NCBI GenBank assembly: GCA_027100635.1
Contig: JAMOOQ010000033.1
Location: forward strand, 1 to 38,371
Direction: 5' to 3'
Length of the DNA: 38,371 bases
DNA from: Campylobacteraceae bacterium
GTDB taxonomy: Bacteria > Campylobacterota > Campylobacteria > Campylobacterales > Sulfurovaceae
The position numbers were made by a program, and so were the translations under genes. This document shows, piece after piece, positions 33,368 to 38,371 of this stretch (positions within the stretch are counted from its first letter, which is position 1; each line of letters starts with the position of its first letter). The notes below the pieces were generated by a model. It saw only the letters and a program-made list of their open reading frames with translations, did not search any database and had not been told where the DNA came from.

Positions 33368-33661
33368 ATGAAAGAGTGTACAAACTTGCAAGAGGCTAGA
33401 GAAGAGATAGATAAAGTTGATGAAGAGATTATTAAATTAATTGCAAAAAGAAACTCTTATATCAAACAGGTAGCTCATTTTAAAAATACGATAGATGAGG
33501 TTAAAGCAAAAGATAGAGTAGCTAGTGTAGTATCAAGAGCTAGAGAACAAGCTATATCTTTAAATTTATCTCCTAATTTAATAAATGATCTTTATGTAAG
33601 AATGATTGATTATATGGTAGAGAGTGAAGTTGCTGAATTTAAAAATGCTAAAAATCATTAA
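33368..33661 (+). CDS. Chorismate mutase-family protein (AroQ / PchB-like)
   Basis: The protein has 97 residues, one AroQ-type helical domain. The pattern EAREEIDKVDEEIIKLIAKR, then IKQVAHFK and KDRVASVVSRARE gives the arginine, lysine and acidic positions of the active site. The opening CTNLQEAREEID and the short length are closest to the PchB branch, which can act as isochorismate pyruvate lyase or weak chorismate mutase. With no salicylate or siderophore genes nearby, chorismate to prephenate for Phe/Tyr synthesis is the safer guess. It begins a plus-strand group with the YheT-type hydrolase 20 bp downstream. Confidence 0.85.
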   Translation: MKECTNLQEAREEIDKVDEEIIKLIAKRNSYIKQVAHFKNTIDEVKAKDRVASVVSRAREQAISLNLSPNLINDLYVRMIDYMVESEVAEFKNAKNH

Positions 33662-33681
33662 TTTATAAGATTGGATAATAT

Positions 33682-34662
33682 TTGAATAAATATGAAGACT
33701 TTAGACCAGCAAAAGGTCTATCTAATAAACATATACAGACTCTTTTTTCTACAATCTTTAGAAAAAATAAGCATCAAGAGGCTGATATAGAGGAGTTCAA
33801 GCTAGATGATGGTGATATATTAGACTGTTTTTGGTATGGCAAAGAAAAAATAGATAAAAATAAACCAATAGTGATAATTTTTCATGGATTAGCAGGTTCA
33901 TATAAATCACCTTATATTCAAGGGGTGATAGAGAATTTAGTTAATAATGATTTTATCTGTGTTTTAATGCACTTTAGAGGATGTTCAGGCACACCAAATT
34001 ATCTTGCAAGGTCATATCATAGTGGAGAAACAAAAGATGCAAAATCTTTTATCAATAGTATACACAAAAATTATCCAAAAAATAAACTTTTTGCAATAGG
34101 TTACTCAATTGGTGGAAATATGCTTCTTAAACTTCTTGGTGAACTTCAAGATGAGTCAAAAATTGTAGCCTCAGTATCTGTATCAGCTCCAATGCAACTT
34201 GATATTACAGCTAATAGTATAAACTCCGGCTTTTCTAAGTTTTATCAATATCATCTGCTTAAAAGTTTAAAAACAACACTACTTGCAAAATATAAAAAAC
34301 ATGATATGAATCATTTACTTAATAAAAATGAACAAGATATTAAAAATATTAAAACATTTTGGGAATTTGATAATATATATACAGCTCCAATACATGGTTT
34401 TAATGGAGTTCATGATTATTATAAAAAATCTAGCTCAAGGCAATATATTAAACATATTAAATCAAATACACTTATTATTCATGCACTTGATGATCCATTT
34501 ATGAATAATGATATTTTGCCACAAGAAATTGATGTTCCCAAAAATGTAAAAATTGAAACTTATGCTAATGGTGGACATTTAGGCTTTATTGCTGGAACTA
34601 TATTTAAACCTAAGTATTGGCTAGAGGATAGAATTTTAAATTATTTTCAAAACTATTTATAG
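33682..34662 (+). CDS. YheT-family alpha/beta hydrolase
   Basis: The protein has 326 residues from TTG 33682. The family opening RPAKGLSNKHIQTLFSTIFR is intact from this start. Hydrolase fold landmarks are VIIFHGLAGSYKSPYIQG (oxyanion loop), MHFRGCSGTPNYLARSYHSG, the nucleophile elbow GYSIGGNMLL (Ser), an Asp in HALDDPFM and the final His in GGHLGFIAG, so the triad is present. The substrate is unknown; YheT is a predicted esterase or lipase of the UPF0017 type. It is probably co-transcribed with the chorismate mutase gene. Confidence 0.9.
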   Translation: MNKYEDFRPAKGLSNKHIQTLFSTIFRKNKHQEADIEEFKLDDGDILDCFWYGKEKIDKNKPIVIIFHGLAGSYKSPYIQGVIENLVNNDFICVLMHFRGCSGTPNYLARSYHSGETKDAKSFINSIHKNYPKNKLFAIGYSIGGNMLLKLLGELQDESKIVASVSVSAPMQLDITANSINSGFSKFYQYHLLKSLKTTLLAKYKKHDMNHLLNKNEQDIKNIKTFWEFDNIYTAPIHGFNGVHDYYKKSSSRQYIKHIKSNTLIIHALDDPFMNNDILPQEIDVPKNVKIETYANGGHLGFIAGTIFKPKYWLEDRILNYFQNYL

Positions 34663-34668
34663 TATAAT
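34663..34668 (+). promoter_or_regulatory. Candidate -10 box for mogA
   Basis: TATAAT lies 25 bp before the mogA ATG at 34693, with AGGA at 34684-34687 as ribosome-binding site. It begins on the base after the hydrolase stop, so mogA probably has its own promoter. Confidence 0.5.
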
Positions 34669-34692
34669 CTACTAAAAATATTTAGGATAATT

Positions 34693-35223
34693 ATGGATAA
34701 GATTAAAATTGGCGTGGTAACAACAAGTGATAGAGCAAGTGCTGGAATTTATGAAGATATTTCAGGTGTAGCAATAATTGATACAATGAAAGAGTATTTG
34801 CAAAATGAGTGTGAATATGAGTATAGATGTATTGCTGATGAACAAGATTTGATAGAAAAAACACTAAAAGAATTAAGTGCATTAGATTGTGATTTAATCG
34901 TAACAACAGGTGGAACAGGACCTGCTCTAAGAGATGTTACAACAGAAGCAACTTTAAGCGTATGCCAAAAGATTTTACCTGGATTTGGAGAAGAGATGAG
35001 AAGAGTTAGCCTTCAATATGTCCCAACTGCAATTTTATCAAGACAAACTGCTGGAATCTGTGATGGTTCACTTATTATAAATCTCCCTGGAAAACCAAAA
35101 TCAATTAGAGAGTGCCTTGATGCTGTATTCCCTGCTATACCTTATTGTGTTGATTTGATTGGTGGTAAGTTTATGGTAGCAAATGATGAAGTAATTAAAA
35201 TCTTTAGACCAAAGGCAAAGTAA
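34693..35223 (+). CDS. mogA: Molybdopterin adenylyltransferase
   Basis: It activates molybdopterin by adenylylation before molybdenum insertion in molybdenum cofactor synthesis. It has 176 residues. Motifs are IGVVTTSDRASAGIYEDISG at the N-terminus, the MPT-binding loop VTTGGTGPALRDVTTEA, and GFGEEMRRVSLQYVPTAILSR, then NLPGKPKSIRECLDAVFPA. No other moa/moe genes are in the window. The stop shares one base with the next gene (TAATG). Confidence 0.95.
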   Translation: MDKIKIGVVTTSDRASAGIYEDISGVAIIDTMKEYLQNECEYEYRCIADEQDLIEKTLKELSALDCDLIVTTGGTGPALRDVTTEATLSVCQKILPGFGEEMRRVSLQYVPTAILSRQTAGICDGSLIINLPGKPKSIRECLDAVFPAIPYCVDLIGGKFMVANDEVIKIFRPKAK

Positions 35224-35423
35224 TGGATATTAAATTTATAGAGAGTAAAATCAATGAGATTATAGCAGAACTTGAAAAAGAGGTTATGGAGGTGGTAAGT
35301 GACCAAACTATTGATAAACAAAATACAAATTTAAGATTAAAACCACTTGCTAGTACGAAAAAGATTCTTACTAATGCAATGGATAGTATTAAAATGGTTG
35401 ATGAGTTGTCTGGTAAACAATAA
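35223..35423 (+). CDS. Small helical protein of unknown function
   Basis: The ORF has 66 residues starting in TAATG with mogA, so it is translationally coupled. It is acidic and helical (FIESKINEIIAELEKEVMEV, then NLRLKPLASTKKILTNAMD), with no signal peptide or membrane segment. Its stop again forms TAATG with the next frame, an NgoPII-like nuclease remnant. I do not recognise the family. It may belong to the housekeeping group or may have arrived with the restriction genes. Confidence 0.6.
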   Translation: MDIKFIESKINEIIAELEKEVMEVVSDQTIDKQNTNLRLKPLASTKKILTNAMDSIKMVDELSGKQ

Positions 35424-35691
35424 TGTCAAACATTCTAAAAGCATTTATAAATATAACAAACAACTATCAAAACAATATTCAAACTATCACCCAAGGAAAT
35501 AATAGAGCCAATAATATGGGTGAAGGGTTAGAAAATTATATACAAAATGCTTTTATTGATGTCAAAGATATAGATAATTTAGAAGCCTAAGCAAAAATTT
35601 AAAATTTTTTTGGCTAGTTTATGGCGATTGTTTTTGTGCAAATAAAGAGACTTATAAGAGAATAAAAGATATTATCTTAAAAATTATTTAG
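35423..35691 (+). pseudogene. Remnant of an NgoPII-like type II restriction endonuclease
   Basis: From ATG 35423 a 55-residue frame reads SNILKAFINITNNYQN, then GNNRANNMGEGLENYIQNAF and ends at TAA near 35589. This is the N-terminal pattern of the NgoPII (GGCC) endonuclease family, judged from memory of that family. About 20 bp later, in another frame, comes NFFWLVYGDCFCANKETYKR and IKDIILKII ending at TAG 35689-35691. That matches the later FVYGD..A....YE.IK segment of the same family. The middle, with the PD-(D/E)xK residues, and the true C-terminus are missing, so it is non-functional. Confidence 0.65.
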
Positions 35692-35712
35692 TAATATAAA
35701 AAGGTTCAAAGA

Positions 35713-36666
35713 TTGAGTGAAAATATAGATATGAAGTTAATTAGTAATTATAAAATTATTGATTTATTTGCAGGAGTAGGTGGTATACGACTAGGATTTC
35801 AACAAATTTTTAAGTCTAAAGCTTTTTTTGTTTTCTCTTCTGAAATTGATAAATTTGCACAAACAACATACCGTGCAAATTTTGGAGAAATACCACATGG
35901 AGATATTACACTCATAGAACCCAAAGAGATACCATCTTTTGATATTTTATTAGGAGGTTTTCCTTGTCAGCCTTTTTCTAATGCAGGACTCAAAAAAGGC
36001 TTTGATGATACAAGAGGAACACTCTTTTTTGATATTGCTAATATTGTAGAGCATCATAAACCAAAAGTAGTTTTTTTAGAAAATGTCAAAGGGTTTAGAA
36101 ATCATGATAAAGGAAATACTTTTAAAGTAGTTAAAAAAACTTTAGAAGATTTGGGATATAAAGTATTTTCAGAGGTTTTAAATGCCAAGCATTTTGGTCT
36201 GCCTCAAAATAGAGAAAGAATTTATATTATTGGATTTTTGGATAATGATATTAATTTTGAATTTCCTAAGCCTTTAAATAAAGTAATAAAATTAGGTGAT
36301 ATTTTAGAAGATAAAGTAGATGATAAATATACTATTTCTGATAAATTATGGGCAGGACATCAAAGACGAAAACTAGAGCATAAGAAAAAAGGTAATGGCT
36401 TTGGATACTCTATATTTAACAAAGAATCCCCTTATACAAGTACTATAAGTGCAAGATATTATAAAGATGGTTCAGAAATTTTAATTGAACAAAAAGATAA
36501 AAATCCTAGAAAACTCTCTCCAAAAGAAGCAGGAAGTTTACAAGGTTTTCCCAAAGATTTTAAAATAGTTGTTAGCGATACCCAAGCCTATAAACAATTT
36601 GGAAACTCTGTAGCTGTGCCAGTTATTGAGGCTTTGGCAAAGAATATATTTGAAAGTCTAAATTAA
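35713..36666 (+). CDS. C5-cytosine DNA methyltransferase of the MvaI/BcnI-type system
   Basis: The protein has 317 residues from TTG 35713, with AAGG 9 nt upstream; ATG 35731 is an alternative. Motifs: IIDLFAGVGGIRLGF (I), GGFPCQPFSNAG (IV, catalytic Cys), FLENVKGFRNH (VI), LPQNRERIYIIG (VIII) and QFGNSVAVPV (X). The FAGVGGIRLGF and SSEIDKFAQTTYRANFGEIP stretches are like the M.EcoRII/ScrFI branch. That fits protection at a CC(N)GG-type site, the kind cut by the MvaI/BcnI nuclease family. It converges with the nuclease gene; the two share 4 bp at their stops. The exact site is inference. Confidence 0.92.
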   Translation: MSENIDMKLISNYKIIDLFAGVGGIRLGFQQIFKSKAFFVFSSEIDKFAQTTYRANFGEIPHGDITLIEPKEIPSFDILLGGFPCQPFSNAGLKKGFDDTRGTLFFDIANIVEHHKPKVVFLENVKGFRNHDKGNTFKVVKKTLEDLGYKVFSEVLNAKHFGLPQNRERIYIIGFLDNDINFEFPKPLNKVIKLGDILEDKVDDKYTISDKLWAGHQRRKLEHKKKGNGFGYSIFNKESPYTSTISARYYKDGSEILIEQKDKNPRKLSPKEAGSLQGFPKDFKIVVSDTQAYKQFGNSVAVPVIEALAKNIFESLN

Positions 36667-37454
36667 TAGGTATCTATAATTAGACTATGCCAAAAACCTG
36701 TACTTGCTCTCCATTGAGAGTATGGTCTTTTATTCCCTTGATACATTCCACTATCAAAAAATACAATTTTATTTTTAAATAATTTTATCCAAGTATCAAA
36801 ATTCATAGCTTGACCAAAACTAATATTTTGATAAATTCCTTCCTTATTTGTAGTGCAAGTAAACCAACCATTCTGATTAAATTTATTTTCTAATTTCTTT
36901 TTTAATATTTGAAATTTCCATTTCGCAATGATAAGATTATCAATTTGTATATTTAAAGGTACAAGTTCTGATTTATTCTCTCTCATATCTTTTGAAAAAC
37001 TATAAATGATAACAATATTATTATCATTATCTATATCTAAAGCTTGTCCAAAAGGTGATATATCTCCAAAATATGTAGGACAAGGTATACCTGACCAAGA
37101 GAGTCTATTATTTTTTAAGAAATTAGGCTTTCCAAATATTTCTAAAAAATTATCTCTAGTAATATTATAGTTTTTATTAGTGCTATTTCGTGTAGGGTTT
37201 TTACCTCTACCATGAATATAAATATACTCATCAGCAGACCAATCACCAAAAGTAATTTTTCCTGAGGTTGTTTGGTTTTTCATTTCATAACCAAATAAAT
37301 CAGGGGCATTATCGCCATTATGTTTAATTCCCATCTGTGTTTCTAGCCAATGTCCTTTTTTGCCATCATGTTTTTGATTATTAGTTGATATATCAGCTTT
37401 TTTACCTTTTATATTTTGATAAAATAGCTCAATTATCTTTTCTTTATCACTCAT
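36663..37454 (-). CDS. MvaI/BcnI-family restriction endonuclease
   Basis: The protein has 263 residues. The catalytic core is near the N-terminus: Glu38 in GHWLETQMGI, Asp52 in DNAPDLFGYEMK, and Glu57 and Lys59 in YEMK. In MvaI the equivalent residues are E36, D50, E55 and K57, an almost identical spacing. All are present, so cutting activity is expected at CCWGG, CCSGG or a close relative. GDWSADEYIYIHGRG and FGQAMNFDTWIKLFKNKI further downstream fit the same family. It starts 3 bp after the controller gene and is co-transcribed with it. Its 3' end overlaps the methyltransferase gene by 4 bp on the opposite strand. Confidence 0.9.
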   Translation of the reverse strand: MSDKEKIIELFYQNIKGKKADISTNNQKHDGKKGHWLETQMGIKHNGDNAPDLFGYEMKNQTTSGKITFGDWSADEYIYIHGRGKNPTRNSTNKNYNITRDNFLEIFGKPNFLKNNRLSWSGIPCPTYFGDISPFGQALDIDNDNNIVIIYSFSKDMRENKSELVPLNIQIDNLIIAKWKFQILKKKLENKFNQNGWFTCTTNKEGIYQNISFGQAMNFDTWIKLFKNKIVFFDSGMYQGNKRPYSQWRASTGFWHSLIIDTY

Positions 37455-37457
37455 AAT

Positions 37458-37685
37458 TTAATCATCTCCTTTTAATAAATCACTTAATGTAATTTCTAAT
37501 CCATTAGATAACTTTTCTAAATTTAAATAAGATGGGTTTCTTTTAGCTCGTTCTAGTAGGCTAATATAAGTTCTATCAAATCCACATTTATGAGCCAATT
37601 TTTCTTGAGATAGTTTTAACTTGTTTCGTTGAATCTTTATTTTTTTAGCAAGTGCTTCAAGTAATATTTTTTCTTTATTTTTCAT
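37458..37685 (-). CDS. Controller (C) protein, HTH regulator of the restriction system
   Basis: The protein has 75 residues, typical of C proteins. The Cro/CI-type helix-turn-helix lies at about 24-48 (KLSQEKLAHKCGFDRTYISL, then LERAKRNPSYLNLEKL). C proteins bind C-boxes before their own gene to give delayed autoactivation of C and the nuclease, so the methylase acts first when the system enters a new cell. A clear C-box pair lies 23 bp upstream. No good Shine-Dalgarno spacing is seen before ATG 37685 (AGGG is only 1 nt away), so the message may be leaderless. Confidence 0.9.
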   Translation of the reverse strand: MKNKEKILLEALAKKIKIQRNKLKLSQEKLAHKCGFDRTYISLLERAKRNPSYLNLEKLSNGLEITLSDLLKGDD

Positions 37686-37708
37686 ACCCTAATAATACTT
37701 TAATAGAA

Positions 37709-37734
37709 GACAATAAATCAACGGACAATAAGTC
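37709..37734 (-). promoter_or_regulatory. C-box pair (controller protein operator)
   Basis: On the minus strand the site reads GACTTATTGTC, a CGTT-type spacer, then GATTTATTGTC. The half-site pattern GACT-n3-(A/T)GTC with a CCGT centre is that of PvuII-type C-boxes. It ends 23 bp before the C-gene ATG. TATTAA / TATTAT sequences between them can serve as -10. Confidence 0.75.
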
Positions 37735-37775
37735 TCATTTATATTTCTATGATATAATTTTTAATAAAATATTGA

Positions 37776-37976
37776 GAGGCATTAATAGATGAAAATATAA
37801 AAGATGCTTTTGAGATAAATATTGATATAATGAATAAATCAATTTTACTAATAGATGATATATTTGATAGTGGTGCGACAATTAAAGAGATAGGTAAAAT
37901 GCTTACAAATAAAGGTGCAAAAATTGTAGCACCTTTAGTAATAGCAAAAACTGTAGGAGGCGATATTGCAAACTGA
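37776..37976 (+). pseudogene. C-terminal fragment of a phosphoribosyltransferase-domain protein
   Basis: A plus-strand frame, bounded by TGA 37773-37775 and TGA 37974-37976, encodes about 66 residues. The core SILLIDDIFDSGATIKEIGK is a PRPP-binding loop. It is followed by MLTNKGAKIVAPLVIAKTVG and GD. This is the end of the phosphoribosyltransferase (ComF-like) domain that is attached to some RecQ-type helicases. The upstream catalytic parts are absent and no ribosome-binding site is seen. Past the TGA the frame continues FSILDTICTSTILSTV, so one more nonsense codon may lie inside the remnant. Confidence 0.55.
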
Positions 37977-38014
37977 TTTAGTATATTGGATACTATTTGC
38001 ACATCTACAATTTT

Positions 38015-38129
38015 AAGTACCGTGTGATGAATAGCCACTTTTTATGATATAAAACTCCAAAGATAATAAAAGATGGAAAGAAGAGTACAAATAGACTTAG
38101 AAAAAGTGTAAATTCAATACACGGTACTT
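38015..38129. mobile_element. 115-bp element with 11-bp terminal inverted repeats
   Basis: The ends are AAGTACCGTGT (38015-38025) and ACACGGTACTT (38119-38129), perfect complements. The interior is AT-rich with no long frame. It separates two broken genes, the phosphoribosyltransferase fragment and the hydrolase fragment, whose frames run into the two ends. ATTCAAGTACC is repeated just outside the right end. It could be a MITE or the fused ends of a lost insertion sequence; no second copy is in the window. Confidence 0.5.
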
Positions 38130-38296
38130 GAATTGCTTGAATTGGTACTTGAATTTTGAATTTGTAAATTAAAATTCTCTAAAGATGGAAATGATATAGT
38201 TCCATAATTTTTTGCAATTTCACTTGCTAATTCGCTTTGCCAATGAGGAAAATCACTTCCTCCCCATCCATGTAATATTAAAATTTTATTTGACAT
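38114..38296 (-). pseudogene. N-terminal remnant of an RBBP9/YdeN-type alpha/beta hydrolase
   Basis: The frame has 60 residues from ATG 38296. ILILHGWGGSDFPHWQSELA, then YGTISFPSLENF is the opening of the RBBP9/YdeN serine hydrolase family (usually about 180 residues). After about residue 46 it turns into a low-complexity NSSTNSSNSSTVY tail, which is translated end-repeat DNA, and stops. The nucleophile serine and the rest are lost, so no activity is expected. It starts within the TAATG of the gene on its right. Confidence 0.65.
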
Positions 38297-38370
38297 TATA
38301 GCTCTACCACGGTTATACCCAAATTCCCTGGCATTCTATAATATTTATCAATTTTAGGATGAGATGATAA
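38296..38370 (-). CDS. C-terminal end of an unknown protein (partial)
   Basis: A minus-strand frame enters from the right edge and ends at TAA (38298-38296), sharing bases with the hydrolase ATG. The visible end is LSSHPKIDKYYRMPGNLGI followed by TVVEL. The overlap implies an operon with the broken hydrolase. I do not recognise the family from this much sequence. Confidence 0.5.
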   Translation of the reverse strand, partial: LSSHPKIDKYYRMPGNLGITVVEL

Positions 38371-38371
38371 A

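Noticed and set aside
37739-38038. 99-codon minus-strand open frame
   Set aside because: It is antisense to the phosphoribosyltransferase fragment, which has a recognisable PRPP motif on the plus strand.

Overview
The window looks like a chromosomal segment of an AT-rich, free-living member of the Campylobacterota (Sulfurimonas / Sulfurovum / Arcobacter-like). The assignment rests on protein character and on gene order that I know from that group: rnhA-rnc-aroC, and ubiX-coaD-tmk. It also fits a succinate dehydrogenase / fumarate reductase built from a flavoprotein, an iron-sulfur protein and a CCG-domain subunit. This is inference; no rRNA or tRNA gene and no CRISPR array was seen.

Layout. 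(1) 1-4700 is an accessory region. It holds the end of an unknown gene, two ORFs of a secreted Ig-like protein joined by an A_AAA_AAG slippery site, a cluster of dispersed palindromic repeats, a 5'-truncated coiled-coil/Ig surface protein and a back-to-back gene remnant. (2) 4900-13400 is a compact plus-strand operon: heme-binding diguanylate cyclase, TPR/zinc-ribbon membrane protein, rnhA, rnc, aroC and a SWIM-SNF2 helicase. (3) 13400-25040 is minus-strand housekeeping: a small secreted protein, dnaX, mnmG, aroE, a solo cytosine methyltransferase, tmk, coaD, ubiX and the three-subunit SDH/FRD. (4) 25270-32800 is a large single-chain type IIG restriction-modification enzyme, an internally deleted insertion sequence and a large NAD-glutamate dehydrogenase. 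(5) 32800-35420 holds a dispersed repeat, a dead YefM-YoeB toxin-antitoxin locus, a chorismate mutase-like gene, a YheT-type hydrolase, mogA and a small unknown gene. (6) 35420-38371 is a second defence/scrap region: an NgoPII-like nuclease remnant, a complete MvaI/BcnI-type restriction-modification system with controller protein and C-box, a phosphoribosyltransferase fragment, a 115-bp inverted-repeat element and a truncated hydrolase.

Most striking observation. A palindromic element of about 51 bp occurs in an intergenic spacer (2823-2874). It also lies inside two essential genes, near the 3' end of mnmG and in the C-terminal linker of dnaX. In both genes it is in the same orientation and reading frame and encodes an EAEAITSD-type peptide. 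A diverged fourth copy, inverted but also in frame, appears elsewhere in dnaX. This resembles in principle the coding palindromic elements known from Rickettsia, but the sequence is different. In dnaX the element also forms a potential hairpin just downstream of an A10 tract. Slippage there in either direction meets a stop at once, so it could yield a short, gamma-like DnaX.

The window also shows layers of defence and mobile-element turnover. There are two apparently complete restriction-modification systems and one solo methyltransferase. Beside them are a dead restriction nuclease, a dead toxin-antitoxin pair and a mini-IS with 15-bp perfect terminal repeats.
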